Of a stretch of DNA of 64,000 nucleotides, positions 33,742 through 44,398 are shown one piece after another (within the stretch, counting starts at the first letter, position 1; each line of letters opens with the position of its first letter). The notes beneath the pieces were generated by a model. It worked only from the letters and a program-made list of their open reading frames with translations, was not told the origin of the DNA and ran no database searches. The translations under genes were made by a program, and so were the position numbers. Source of the DNA: Sphingomonas telluris (GTDB lineage: Bacteria > Pseudomonadota > Alphaproteobacteria > Sphingomonadales > Sphingomonadaceae); assembly GCF_022568775.1 (NCBI RefSeq), contig NZ_JAKZHW010000001.1, positions 558,001 to 622,000 of the forward strand, written 5' to 3'.

Positions 33742-35010
33742 TTAGGCAGCCTTCGCCTTGGGCTTGGCCAGCATCGACTTCAGGTTGTCGACCAGCGACT
33801 TGGCACCGGCGGCAGCGCCGGATTCGGCCTTCGCGCCGTCCTCGGTCGCATGGCTCAGGACCATGCTCGACAAAGCGGTGAAGGGCGCCGTCATCTTGCC
33901 CGTCGCGATCTCCGCCATCGGCTTGCCGAGCTTGGCAGCCTGGGCCGCAAGCTTGCCGTCCGCTGGAATGACGATGTCGACAGAGCGTTCGATCGACTGC
34001 TCGAAGTCCTTGCGGCTGATTTCCAGCGCGCCGCCCGAGGGAACGCCGTTGGCAACGACGATCACCTTGGTCTGCGGAGCGTTCGACTTCAGCCAGGCGA
34101 GCACACGGATGGTGTCGCGGGTCGCCGCCAGCGTCAGCTCGGCCACCACCACCGCGACATGGGCGTCATGCACCATGTGCGGGAACTGGATGAGCATGTG
34201 ACGCGGAAGGTCGAGGACCGTCGATTCGAACGCGTTCCGCATCTCTTCCTGAAGCTGGAAGAAGGCGGTGCCGTCGGTCATCAGCGGCTGGTGGATCGGA
34301 GCCTCTGCGGAAAGCACCGACAACCTTTCATTCGCGCGAACCATTGCGCGCTCGATGAACAGGCCGTCGATGCGGCTCGGGTTCTCGATTGCGTCGGTCA
34401 GGCCGCGACCCGGCTCGAGGTCGAGCGCGAGAGCACCGGTGCCGAAGTGGATGTCGAGATCCAGAAGCGCCGTCGAGCGGTGCGCCTTCTCACCCAGAAG
34501 CCAGGCGAGGGAGGTCGCGATCGTTGAAGCGCCGACGCCGCCACGAACGCCGATGACTGCTGCCATCACATGCGGCTTGTCGGCCTGGGCCTCACCGCGC
34601 GGTCCAGACAGGATCATCTGCGCATTGGCGAACGTGTCGCGCAGGTGATCGACCGTGAACGGCTTAAGCAGATAGTCGTGAATGCCGCTGGCGACGAGAT
34701 CCCGGTACAGGCGAACGTCGTTCACCTGGCCCGAAGCGATCACGATGGTCCCCGGCTCGCAGACTTCCGCAAGCGCGTTGATGTCGTTGAGCGGGTCCGC
34801 CGATTCCGACAGGTCCACGAACAGGATGTTCGGGCTCGCCGAGACCGACAAGGACTGAACCGCGTTCCGCAGACCGCCCTTGTTGACCTTCTCCGGGCTC
34901 CAGCCGTGCTCGACCGCCACCGGCCGAAGCATATCGGCGGTCGCGTCGTCGCAGACGAAGGCCTGGAAGGGATCGCGCAGACCGGCGCGTGCCTGGAACG
35001 GAGCGTTCAT
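33742..35010 (-). CDS. cpaE: Pilus assembly protein CpaE/TadZ (MinD-like)
   Basis: 422 residues. The N-terminal part is a receiver-like domain (FVDLSESADPLNDINALAE, VASGIHDYLLKPFTVDHL) lacking a clear phosphorylatable Asp pocket. From about residue 130 a ParA/MinD-type ATPase starts with the deviant P-loop GVRGGVGASTIATSLAW; Ser-Thr is kept, but the Walker lysine is replaced, as is usual in TadZ. LLDLDIHFG is the Walker B-like segment. CpaE localises the pilus machine at the pole. The C-terminus is a Lys/Ala-rich tail. Confidence 0.92.
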   Translation of the reverse strand: MNAPFQARAGLRDPFQAFVCDDATADMLRPVAVEHGWSPEKVNKGGLRNAVQSLSVSASPNILFVDLSESADPLNDINALAEVCEPGTIVIASGQVNDVRLYRDLVASGIHDYLLKPFTVDHLRDTFANAQMILSGPRGEAQADKPHVMAAVIGVRGGVGASTIATSLAWLLGEKAHRSTALLDLDIHFGTGALALDLEPGRGLTDAIENPSRIDGLFIERAMVRANERLSVLSAEAPIHQPLMTDGTAFFQLQEEMRNAFESTVLDLPRHMLIQFPHMVHDAHVAVVVAELTLAATRDTIRVLAWLKSNAPQTKVIVVANGVPSGGALEISRKDFEQSIERSVDIVIPADGKLAAQAAKLGKPMAEIATGKMTAPFTALSSMVLSHATEDGAKAESGAAAGAKSLVDNLKSMLAKPKAKAA

Positions 35011-35012
35011 CG

Positions 35013-35645
35013 TTATTCGCCCTTCTTGGTGTTGACGTCCGCGAGACCCTTGGTCCCCGTCGGCGGCTGCGTGCGATACGAGTTGATCGCCTTCGTAGCC
35101 GTCGTCGTGTCGACAGTGCTGCCGCCCTCACGCCCGTGGAACAGGTCCTCGGGGTTCGCGACCATGGCTGCGAGGTTCGAGTTCACCGCGCAACCAGATC
35201 CCGGCAACATCTTGTTGTTGTAGTTCGGCTGGGACTTCTCTTCCCAGTTCGGGCAATTCGGAACAGTGGCTACCGACCGCGTGACGACCACGCGGACGTT
35301 GCCGGGCTGGACGGCGCCAGCCGTCACCGGGGCGCTCTGCGAGACCAGCATCCCGTACTTGCCGGCGATCTCCGCGACCTGGGCGCGGGCTGCGTCCGAG
35401 TAGGGGCCGTCGACGTAGACGCTGTCGCCGTAGTGCAGGCCAAGGCCAGCAAACCAGCCGTCCAGCCGAGCCGCTTCCGACGGAGGCAGCGTGCCGTTCG
35501 GCGCGGCCGCGTCGAACACGAAGTCCGAACGGGTGAGCACGGGCTGATTGACCGCCTCGAGGCCGGCAAGCGGTTCCGGGCCGGGATGATAGGCGCAGCC
35601 GGTCAGAGCCGCTGCGACGAGCAGGAGTGCAGACTTCGAAGCCAT
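35013..35645 (-). CDS. cpaD: Pilus assembly lipoprotein CpaD
   Basis: The ATG at 35645 (AGGAAGG upstream) starts a lipoprotein signal that ends in LTGC (Cys16 after ASKSALLLVAAALTGC); an earlier ATG at 35678 overlaps the cpaC stop. Residues NPNCPNWEEKSQPNYNNKMLPGSGCAVNSNLAAMVANPEDL match the CpaD family signature, including the Cys pair (the motif is summarised here; Cys positions around 125 and 146). CpaD is needed for stable secretin assembly at the outer membrane. Followed by cpaE 2 bases later. Confidence 0.9.
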   Translation of the reverse strand: MASKSALLLVAAALTGCAYHPGPEPLAGLEAVNQPVLTRSDFVFDAAAPNGTLPPSEAARLDGWFAGLGLHYGDSVYVDGPYSDAARAQVAEIAGKYGMLVSQSAPVTAGAVQPGNVRVVVTRSVATVPNCPNWEEKSQPNYNNKMLPGSGCAVNSNLAAMVANPEDLFHGREGGSTVDTTTATKAINSYRTQPPTGTKGLADVNTKKGE

Positions 35646-35674
35646 CGTGGCATCCTTCCTGATGTAGCGGCGCA

Positions 35675-37132
35675 TCACAGCTTGAACCCTGGATTGGCGG
35701 CGGCAGCGGCGCCGGCAGCGGATCCGCCGAAGGCGGGCGCGGGGCCGGTTGCCGGAGCAGGAGCGCGGCCCTGGCTGCTGTAGCTCTGGCCTTCCCAGTT
35801 ACGGACCGCGTCCGAAGGAGCGCGGTAGCCATCTGTCGGCAGTGCCATGCGGCCGGAAACCGGACGGACCAGGTACGGCGTCACGACGATTACCAGCTCG
35901 GTTTCCTGACGACGGAAGCTGGTCGAGCGGAACAGCGCACCAAGGATCGGCAGGTCGCCGAGGAATGGCGCCTTGTCGATGTTGTTGGTCGTGTTGTTCC
36001 GGATCAGGCCGGCGAGCATGAAGCTCTGGCCCGAACCGAGCTCGACAGTGGACTCTGCGCGCCGGGTGACCAGAGCAGGCACGTCGAAGCCGTTGAGTTT
36101 GATCGAACCTTCGCTCGACAATTCGCTGACTTCCGGACGGACGCGCATCGAGATGCGGCCATCGGCAAGCACGATCGGCGTGAAGGCGAGGCCGACGCCG
36201 TACTGCTTGTACTCGATCGACACGGCGCCAAGCGACTGCGAGATCGGGATCGGGAACTCGCCGCCCGCGAGGAAGCTGGCGGTCTCACCCGACAGAGCGG
36301 TCAGGTTCGGCTCGGCCAGAGTGCTCACGAGGCCATCGACTTCGGCCAGATCCAGCGAAGACAGGATGTCCATGCCGAACAGCGCGCCACGTCCGATGAT
36401 CGACGATCCAATCGCCGGACGGATCGGTCGGGGAGTGGCGTTGGTCGTGGTCGAGCCTGGGGTAGGCAGGAAGATGCCCTGTCCCTGTGCGACGCCGATC
36501 TGGAAGCCGCCGCCGGTGCTCGTCAGAAGGTTGACGCCGATCTGCTTGAGCAGCGAGCGGTTCACCTCCGCGATGCGGACCTTCAGGTTGACCTGCAGCG
36601 GCGTCGCGGAACGCAGGCGGCTGACCACCTGGGTACCTTCGCCGACGTAAGCCTGGACCAGGCGCTGGGCTTCCTCGACGTCGGTCGGCTGAGCGACCGT
36701 GCCGGTGAGCAGCACGAGGTTGTTCATCGGCGTCGCCTGGATGCTCGCTTCCGGCATCGCCAGGTGAAGCATCTCGGAAACGGAGCCGAGATTGTTGCCG
36801 ACGCGGACGTTCGCCGCATAGACGACCCGGCCGTTCTTGCCCGTTGCGTAGACAGTGGTCTCGCCCTTGCCCTTGCCGAACACGTACAGCTGGGTCGAGG
36901 AACGAACCTGGATGTCGGCGACCGCGTCGTTCGCGACGAACACGTCGGTCATCGGCGCACTCAGGCGAACCAGGGTCCCCGTTCCGGCGCTGAGGTTCAG
37001 CGTCTCCGAGGGCCGTGCCGCGGCGGCCTGGGCGGTCGCCGGAGCAGGAGCCGCGATCGTGCCGAGGCCGATGGCCAGGGCCGCGAAGGCGGTGCCGAGG
37101 CGCGCCCGGCGATGGTTGTAACGACTGGTCAT
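35675..37132 (-). CDS. cpaC: Tad pilus outer-membrane secretin CpaC
   Basis: The ATG at 37132 immediately follows the cpaB stop and gives 485 residues with a signal peptide (LGTAFAALAIGLGTIAAPAPATAQ). A BON-type/pilus assembly N-domain (VFVANDAVADIQVRSSTQLYVFGKGKGETTVYA) is followed by an N-domain and the secretin domain: VKVRIAEVNRSLLKQIG, FLAGGEFPIPI, and the C-terminal ETELVIVVTPYLVRPV. Forms the pore for the pilus. A Gly/Ala/Pro-rich C-terminal tail (APATGPAPAFGGSAAGAAAAA) is added. Confidence 0.93.
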   Translation of the reverse strand: MTSRYNHRRARLGTAFAALAIGLGTIAAPAPATAQAAAARPSETLNLSAGTGTLVRLSAPMTDVFVANDAVADIQVRSSTQLYVFGKGKGETTVYATGKNGRVVYAANVRVGNNLGSVSEMLHLAMPEASIQATPMNNLVLLTGTVAQPTDVEEAQRLVQAYVGEGTQVVSRLRSATPLQVNLKVRIAEVNRSLLKQIGVNLLTSTGGGFQIGVAQGQGIFLPTPGSTTTNATPRPIRPAIGSSIIGRGALFGMDILSSLDLAEVDGLVSTLAEPNLTALSGETASFLAGGEFPIPISQSLGAVSIEYKQYGVGLAFTPIVLADGRISMRVRPEVSELSSEGSIKLNGFDVPALVTRRAESTVELGSGQSFMLAGLIRNNTTNNIDKAPFLGDLPILGALFRSTSFRRQETELVIVVTPYLVRPVSGRMALPTDGYRAPSDAVRNWEGQSYSSQGRAPAPATGPAPAFGGSAAGAAAAANPGFKL

Positions 37133-37133
37133 T

Positions 37134-38162
37134 TTAGCGAGCTCCCACCGGAACGACGGTGACATTGTTGCCGCGAGCGACGCGCACGACCGGACCGGTC
37201 GGGATCACCGCTGCGACGCCCTGACCCGAAGGTGCACCTGCGCCGGCGGCGCCAGGGTTGGGTGCAAGTGCCGGGACGCTGCGGCGCTGGAAGCGCGACA
37301 CGTCGCCACCGGTAGAGAAGGTCGTGTTGCTGTCGGCAGGCCGGTTGGCGACCGCGAGGAGCATCTGACGCTCCTGAGCGGGGTTGACGCCTTCCGGGAC
37401 CTTCACGTCGCCAGCCGCAATTGCCCGTTCGAGCTCGGACGAATTGTCGGCGATGGAACGCAACGACAGTGACAGCGACCCCAGGCTCTGCGCGACGGCG
37501 ATCTTCTCGGCGATGCGCGGAGTGACTTCGAACGTGACGTTGGAGAAGGCCTTGACCTCGGTCTTGCCGTCCTCGCCCTTGCTGTCGACGCGCTGGTCGG
37601 TCGCAAGAACACGCACGTTGCGGATGATGGTTTCGGTGACCTTGAGCGGCGTGCCCTGGCCGCCGCCGGCGACTTCCTGCGTCAGCATGACATCGACGCG
37701 GTCACCCGGGAAGACGAAGCCGGCGACACCGGTCGTTGCATTCACCGGAACGGTGATGGCGCGCATTCCCGGGCCGAGGGCAGCGGCGAGGAAGCCGCGA
37801 TCCTGCGGGCCGACGACGGCGCCGCGCGTGAGCGGCTGACCGGCGGTGACCGGATAGCGCACCACGGTGCCCAGCAACTTCGGCAGATCCGAGTCAGGCT
37901 GGCCTTCCGTGTAGTAAGCGCTCTGCATCATCTCTTTCGGCCAGGGCTGGAAGGTGAGGCTTTCGGCATCGATGATCGTGCCGACCGGAAGCGCCTTGCG
38001 CGCAACCAGCACCTTCGGCCCCGTGGGGACCGCCTGCGTTGCCGCAGCTGCCGCCTGAGCCTGCTCAGCGCCTGCTCCGGCGAACATGTTCTTGGCCATG
38101 ATTGCGGTGACTGCCGCGATCACGAGCGCTCCAACGAGCAGCATGATCTTCTTAACATTCAT
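37134..38162 (-). CDS. cpaB: Pilus assembly protein CpaB (RcpC)
   Basis: 342 residues. One N-terminal membrane helix (KIMLLVGALVIAAVTAIMA), an SAF domain (VARKALPVGTIIDAESLTF...RGAVVG) and the RcpC domain with ITVPVNATTGVAGFVFPGDRVDVML. It probably stabilises the secretin in the periplasm. The last third is Pro/Ala/Gly-rich. Follows cpaA by 45 bases; overlapping promoter region with the divergent FAD gene is upstream of cpaA. Confidence 0.93.
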   Translation of the reverse strand: MNVKKIMLLVGALVIAAVTAIMAKNMFAGAGAEQAQAAAAATQAVPTGPKVLVARKALPVGTIIDAESLTFQPWPKEMMQSAYYTEGQPDSDLPKLLGTVVRYPVTAGQPLTRGAVVGPQDRGFLAAALGPGMRAITVPVNATTGVAGFVFPGDRVDVMLTQEVAGGGQGTPLKVTETIIRNVRVLATDQRVDSKGEDGKTEVKAFSNVTFEVTPRIAEKIAVAQSLGSLSLSLRSIADNSSELERAIAAGDVKVPEGVNPAQERQMLLAVANRPADSNTTFSTGGDVSRFQRRSVPALAPNPGAAGAGAPSGQGVAAVIPTGPVVRVARGNNVTVVPVGAR

Positions 38163-38207
38163 GGCGAAATCGCCTCCCCATCTGGGCCCCGGTATCGATC
38201 ACAGAGA

Positions 38208-38678
38208 TCAGGCAAATTGGTTAAGAAACCGTTGGGTGAGAATCGCGAGGCCACCGAAGGCGATCGCGACGCCGTACGGAATCTCCGGACGACCCTGTTT
38301 TTTGTGCATGCGGTGGATGAGCAGAACGACCAGCGTCAGGACGCCGCCGGCAAGGGACATCAGTACCAGAAACTTGAGCGTGGACAGCGGCGAGAACCAC
38401 AGCGCGAGAGCAGCCGCGAGCTTGACGTCACCGCCGCCCATCATGCCCGCGTAGAACGCTCCCGCCAGCAATGCGAAAACGCCCGCAGCGATGGCGGTCT
38501 GCACGCCGATATTGGTCAGCGGCAGGCCGATCGACCACCAGAAAAACGGCGCGCCGAGGGCGACCGCCAGGTTCAGCCGGTTCGAAATCGTGAACGTGCG
38601 GACGTCGATCACCGCCGCCACGACGAGCAGCAGGGCGAGGGCCACGCACAGGATTTCAGTAAACGGAACGTTTGTCAT
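38208..38678 (-). CDS. cpaA: Prepilin peptidase CpaA (A24 family)
   Basis: The ATG at 38678 gives 156 residues (the frame is open to 38900 but that region is the divergent FAD gene's start). It has the two catalytic aspartate contexts of A24B peptidases, DVRTFTISNRLN and GMMGGGDVKL (GxGD-type), and about four transmembrane helices. It cleaves the leader of Flp-type prepilins. First gene of the operon; the flp/pilA gene that usually precedes it is missing, since the next gene upstream is divergent. Confidence 0.92.
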   Translation of the reverse strand: MTNVPFTEILCVALALLLVVAAVIDVRTFTISNRLNLAVALGAPFFWWSIGLPLTNIGVQTAIAAGVFALLAGAFYAGMMGGGDVKLAAALALWFSPLSTLKFLVLMSLAGGVLTLVVLLIHRMHKKQGRPEIPYGVAIAFGGLAILTQRFLNQFA

Positions 38679-38729
38679 AGCCGCGACACCTAGACGGCAG
38701 GGCTTTCCAAACCGTAACCGGCGCACGGA

Positions 38730-39812
38730 ATGAGCGATTTTGACGTCCTGATCGTCGGCGGAGGCATTGCCGGCGCGAGCCTCGGCGCGAAGGCCGCGCG
38801 GGTCAGGCGGACCGCGATCATCGAGGCCGAATCGCACTGCGGATACCATGCGACGGGCCGGTCTGCGGCGTTCTGGCTGGAGAGTTACGGAGGCCCGCAC
38901 GTGGCGGTGCTGAGCGCCGCCTCACACGACTTCCTGATGCGCCCGCCGGAAGACTTTTCGGAACGGGGCTTCCTGAGAACTCGTGGCGCGATCCACCTTG
39001 CGCGGGATGCGTTTCCAGAACTCCCAGCCGGTGTCGAAAGTCGGGTCATCGAGCGAGGCGAGCTGGAGCAGCTTGTGCCCGGCATCCGGCCGGATTGGCG
39101 GCGTGCCCTGCTTGAGCCGGGCTGCGCGGACATCGACGTCGCCGCGCTTCATGCAGCCTATCTTCGGCGCTTCCGTCAAAGCGGCGGCACGGTCGCAGCC
39201 GATTCGCAAATGATAAGCGCGAGCTGGTTCGACGGGCGATGGACCGTTCACCTGAAGGACGGGTCGACGCTGCGGGCCGCGATCTTCGTGAATGCGGCGG
39301 GAGCTTGGGCGGACCAGGTGGCCGAGGCCGCCGGCGTCGAACCGTTGGCGATTTCGCCCAAGCGCCGGACGATGGTCCAGCTCCGCGTCGGCCGATCGGG
39401 ACTGCGGGATCTGCCGCTGGTCGATGACGCGGCCGGCACCTTCTATTTCAAAGGCGAGGGCGACCGCAGCATCTGGCTCACTCCGCACGACGAGATCGAC
39501 AGCGATCCCTGCGATGCCGCCCCCGATGAGATCGATGTGGCGACGGCAGTGGCCCGTTTCGAGGACGTCGTCGACTGGCCGGTCGAGGCGGTCGAACGGA
39601 CCTGGGCCGGGCTCAGGAGCTTCTCGCGCGATCGCGTTCCCGTCTACGGATTCGATCGAGACGTCCCGTCCTTCTTCTGGTGCGTGGGGCAGGGCGGGTT
39701 CGGCATTCAGACGGCGCCAGCCGCAAGCGACCTCGCCGCATCGCTGCTCCTCGGAGAACCGTCGCGGCTCGAGGTCGATCCGGCGCCCTACGCAGCTTCG
39801 CGCTTCCGCTAG
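38730..39812 (+). CDS. FAD-dependent oxidoreductase (DAO family)
   Basis: 360 residues. The Rossmann FAD motif is FDVLIVGGGIAGASLGAKAA at the N-terminus, followed by ESHCGYHATGRSAAFWL, typical of glycine/D-amino-acid oxidase-like enzymes, then AAGAWADQVAEAAG and the C-terminal FWCVGQGGFGIQTAPAA, which binds the flavin. Possible D-arginine dehydrogenase or glycine oxidase relative; the substrate cannot be fixed. Divergent from cpaA with 51 bases between. No signal peptide. Confidence 0.88.
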   Translation: MSDFDVLIVGGGIAGASLGAKAARVRRTAIIEAESHCGYHATGRSAAFWLESYGGPHVAVLSAASHDFLMRPPEDFSERGFLRTRGAIHLARDAFPELPAGVESRVIERGELEQLVPGIRPDWRRALLEPGCADIDVAALHAAYLRRFRQSGGTVAADSQMISASWFDGRWTVHLKDGSTLRAAIFVNAAGAWADQVAEAAGVEPLAISPKRRTMVQLRVGRSGLRDLPLVDDAAGTFYFKGEGDRSIWLTPHDEIDSDPCDAAPDEIDVATAVARFEDVVDWPVEAVERTWAGLRSFSRDRVPVYGFDRDVPSFFWCVGQGGFGIQTAPAASDLAASLLLGEPSRLEVDPAPYAASRFR

Positions 39813-39942
39813 TCAGCTGGCATTAATTCTTACGTGCCGACAACGGTTTACGGCGTTTACGGCGATATGCGCCCTGCGATTGGCAGGCCACTGGAACCTC
39901 GCTGTTACTGCGTCCCGCCGAGGGTAAGATTTGCTCGCCTAG

Positions 39943-41844
<1,902 letters not shown>

Positions 41845-41918
41845 CACGGCTTTTCTCTTCGAAATCAGTGTTTGAGCGCAAAACGCGCTTGGGGCGCCGC
41901 GGTTCAACGCAAAGTTGA

Positions 41919-42380
41919 TCAGGCCGGGATGCGTCCCGCTTTGAACTTGTCCGCCTCGGCGCAGGCGAGGGCATCGACGCGGTCGTTTTCGGGATGGTCG
42001 CTGTGGCCCTTCACCCAGTGCCATTCGATCCGATGCGGTGCGACGGCGGCCAGCAGTTCCTGCCACAGCTCGGCATTCTTGACCGGCTTCTTGTCCGAGG
42101 TCCGCCAGCCGTTGCGCTGCCAGCCGTAGATCCACTTGGTGATGCCATCGCGGACGTAATTGCTATCCGTGAAGAGCTGGACCTGGCACGGTCGCTTGAG
42201 AGCTTCGAGGCCCTTGATCGCCGCCATCAACTCCATGCGGTTGTTGGTCGTGAGGGGCTCGCCGCCGGACAGCTCCCGCTCCTTTGCGCCCATGCGCAGG
42301 AGCGCGGCCCAGCCGCCCGGGCCCGGGTTCCCCTTGCACGCTCCGTCCGTGTAGATTTCGACCTCGGAGAGCTCCGCCAC
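41919..42380 (-). CDS. rnhA: Ribonuclease HI
   Basis: 153 residues from a GTG that shares one base with the ispH stop (TAGTG). All four catalytic residues are present: Asp12 ([14 protein letters not shown]), Glu50 (NNRMELMAA), Asp72 ([10 protein letters not shown]) and Asp136 (NDRVDALA), with the basic-protrusion region [14 protein letters not shown]. It removes RNA from RNA-DNA hybrids. The ispH-rnhA pair is typical of alphaproteobacteria. Confidence 0.96.
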   Translation of the reverse strand: MAELSEVEIYTDGACKGNPGPGGWAALLRMGAKERELSGGEPLTTNNRMELMAAIKGLEALKRPCQVQLFTDSNYVRDGITKWIYGWQRNGWRTSDKKPVKNAELWQELLAAVAPHRIEWHWVKGHSDHPENDRVDALACAEADKFKAGRIPA

Positions 42381-43339
42381 TAGGCGACGAGCTCGCGCGG
42401 GAGCTTGAAGGTCATGCGTTCGGGCGTGTGGTCCGCGATTTCTTCAGTCACGTCGAACCTTTCGCGCAGGGCATCGAGAACTTCGCGGACGAGCAGTTCG
42501 GGCGCCGAAGCGCCGGCGGTTAGACCGAGGGTCGACGGCTGACCTAGCCAATCCCAGTCGATGTCGTCTGCGCGCTCGATCAGGCGCGCGGGGACGCCCA
42601 TGCGCTCGGCGACTTCGGCGAGGCGAAGCGAGTTGCTGCTGTTCGGGGCGCCGATCACCAGCATCCGGTCGCACTCGCCGGCGATCGCCTTCACCGCGGC
42701 CTGCCGGTTCGAGGTCGCGTAGCAAATGTCCTCGCTGCGCGGAGCGCGGATGTCGGGGAAGCGGGCCTTCAGCGCATCGACGACCGCTGCCGTGTCGTCG
42801 ACGGACAGGGTCGTCTGCGTGAGGAAGGCGATGTTGCTGGGGTTCCCGATCTTGACGGCGTTCGCCTCCTCGACGGTCTCGATCAGGGTCATGGAGCCCG
42901 CCGGCACCTGGCCGAACGTGCCGATCACTTCCGGGTGACCAGCGTGGCCGATGAAGAGGATGTGGCGACCTTCCTCGATCAGCCGCTCGGCCTGGCGATG
43001 AACCTTGGAGACGAGCGGGCAGGTGGCATCGACAAAGGTCAGGCTGCGGTCTCGGGCCGCCGCGGGCACGGACTTGGGCACGCCGTGGGCCGAAAAGACG
43101 ACCGGCCGATCGTCGGGAACTTCGTCCAGCTCATCGACGAAGACGGCGCCCAATTGCTTGAGACGCTCCACGACGAAGCGATTGTGGACAATCTCGTGGC
43201 GGACGTAGACCGGCGAGCCGAAGCGCTCGAGCGCGAGCTCGACGATCTGGATCGCGCGGTCGACGCCGGCGCAGAATCCGCGGGGCGCTGCAATCAGGAC
43301 GCGCAACGCCGGCTTGGGGTTAGGCTTAGGTTCAGGCAT
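42380..43339 (-). CDS. ispH: 4-hydroxy-3-methylbut-2-enyl diphosphate reductase
   Basis: 319 residues. The iron-sulphur cluster cysteines lie in [21 protein letters not shown] and [11 protein letters not shown], and the substrate motifs are [10 protein letters not shown] and [11 protein letters not shown]. Last step of the MEP isoprenoid pathway (to IPP and DMAPP). Co-transcribed with rnhA, which overlaps its stop. Divergent from the lipoprotein gene at 43431. Confidence 0.96.
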   Translation of the reverse strand: MPEPKPNPKPALRVLIAAPRGFCAGVDRAIQIVELALERFGSPVYVRHEIVHNRFVVERLKQLGAVFVDELDEVPDDRPVVFSAHGVPKSVPAAARDRSLTFVDATCPLVSKVHRQAERLIEEGRHILFIGHAGHPEVIGTFGQVPAGSMTLIETVEEANAVKIGNPSNIAFLTQTTLSVDDTAAVVDALKARFPDIRAPRSEDICYATSNRQAAVKAIAGECDRMLVIGAPNSSNSLRLAEVAERMGVPARLIERADDIDWDWLGQPSTLGLTAGASAPELLVREVLDALRERFDVTEEIADHTPERMTFKLPRELVA

Positions 43340-43430
43340 TCGCGTGCCATGTAAGCCATCGCTTGCAGCCTTTGAAGGCGCTTCCTATGAGCAATTCGAC
43401 TTGTCCAGGCCGTCAAGGAATCCAAGCCCA

Positions 43431-44063
43431 GTGAAGCTTCGCTACCTCCCACTGATCGTCCTCGCCCTTCTGCCGGCCTGCTCGCGAGACAAGGAGCTAA
43501 TGGACGGCGGGGTCTATACGAAGCGCAATCCTTGCCCGATTCCCGGCATCACGGCCGGCACCGGCGATGTGACCCTGTTCAACCCGTCGAACAACGTGAC
43601 CGCAGCGGCGATCGACGTGACCGCGACGATCACGAACCTTCGCGCCAGCTGCCACGAAGAGGGCGACCAGCTCGTTTCGACCTTGAGCTTCGACGTCGTT
43701 GCCACGCGCCGCGACCCCACCGAGGCGCGTCAGGTCGTCCTGCCATATTACGACGTCGTCCTACGCGCAGGCAGTGAAGTGACCGCCAAGCGCGTCGGCC
43801 GCGTTGGCCTGACCTTCGCGCCCGGCAGCTATCGCGCCCAGACGTCCGGCCAGGCCTATGCCCGCGTGCATCGCGGTGCGGCTGCGTTGCCGGCGGACGT
43901 CCAGCAGACTCTTAGCCGGCCACGCAAGGCCGGTGACCCGACCGCAGCAGTCGATCCTTTGACCGATCCGAAGATCCGTGAAGCGGTCGCCAATGCGACG
44001 TTCGAGCATTTGGTCGGCTTTCAGCTGACCGAACAGCAGCTCCGCTACAACGTCACTCGCTAA
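43431..44063 (+). CDS. Predicted lipoprotein, unknown function
   Basis: A GTG at 43431 (AAGGA ten bases before) gives 210 residues with signal VKLRYLPLIVLALLPAC; lipobox LPAC, Cys15. The frame is open further upstream without a good site. The mature part has a beta-rich look with GDVTLFNPSNNVTAAAIDVTATITNLRASC, a second Cys at about 44 and one at about 70, and no known motif. It lies upstream of the glycine riboswitch but nothing connects it with that operon. Outer or inner membrane destination is not clear (residue after Cys is Ser, which favours the outer membrane). Confidence 0.7.
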   Translation: MKLRYLPLIVLALLPACSRDKELMDGGVYTKRNPCPIPGITAGTGDVTLFNPSNNVTAAAIDVTATITNLRASCHEEGDQLVSTLSFDVVATRRDPTEARQVVLPYYDVVLRAGSEVTAKRVGRVGLTFAPGSYRAQTSGQAYARVHRGAAALPADVQQTLSRPRKAGDPTAAVDPLTDPKIREAVANATFEHLVGFQLTEQQLRYNVTR

Positions 44064-44140
44064 CACGGGCCGTTGACTCAGGCCTTGGCGAACGCCAAGG
44101 CAGCCGCGTCGCCGGAGGCCTCGGTCTCCGGAAAGGCTGC

Positions 44141-44340
44141 GCGGGAGAGTTCGCGATTGCCCTCAATGGGTTGTCGCGGCGCCGAAGGAGCAACCGCCCC
44201 CGGAATCTCTCAGGCAAAGGGACCGCGCGCGCCTGACAGTCTGGAAAGCGTTCGCTCGCCGCAAGGCGTGGCGGACCACCGAAGGGGTAAGCCGGCTCCC
44301 GTGCCGGTGAAAGCTCTCAGGTCGCGCGACAGACGGGGGC
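44141..44340 (+). promoter_or_regulatory. Tandem glycine riboswitch controlling gcv operon
   Basis: Two aptamers are recognisable. Aptamer 1 (about 44141-44240) has GGGAGAG, GCGCCGAAGGAGCAACCGCC and AATCTCTCAGGCAAAGGGAC, the core of the glycine riboswitch family (RF00504). Aptamer 2 (about 44240-44340) has CCACCGAAGGGGTAAGCC and GAAAGCTCTCAGGTCGCGCGACAGAC. The linker is short (TCTGGAAAG). It lies 58 bases before gcvT, the usual place, where glycine binding generally turns on expression of the cleavage system. The output part (anti-terminator or SD sequestration) is not obvious; GCGCTttcgcgAGCGC (44351-44366) may be part of it. Confidence 0.95.
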
Positions 44341-44380
44341 GGTGGCTGTGGCGCTTTCGCGAGCGCAAGTCGTCGCACTC

Positions 44381-44398
44381 ATGCCGGAGCGTGCTTGA
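44381..44398 (+). other. Five-codon upstream reading frame at the gcvT start
   Basis: ATG 44381 encodes MPERA and ends at TGA 44396-44398, which overlaps the gcvT ATG (TGATG). It lies between the riboswitch and gcvT. It may couple initiation or merely reflect chance. Confidence 0.3.

Noticed and set aside
33742..34527. Plus-strand frames near cpaE as a hidden cpaF
   Set aside because: They are antisense shadows of cpaE without Walker A or T2SSE motifs.
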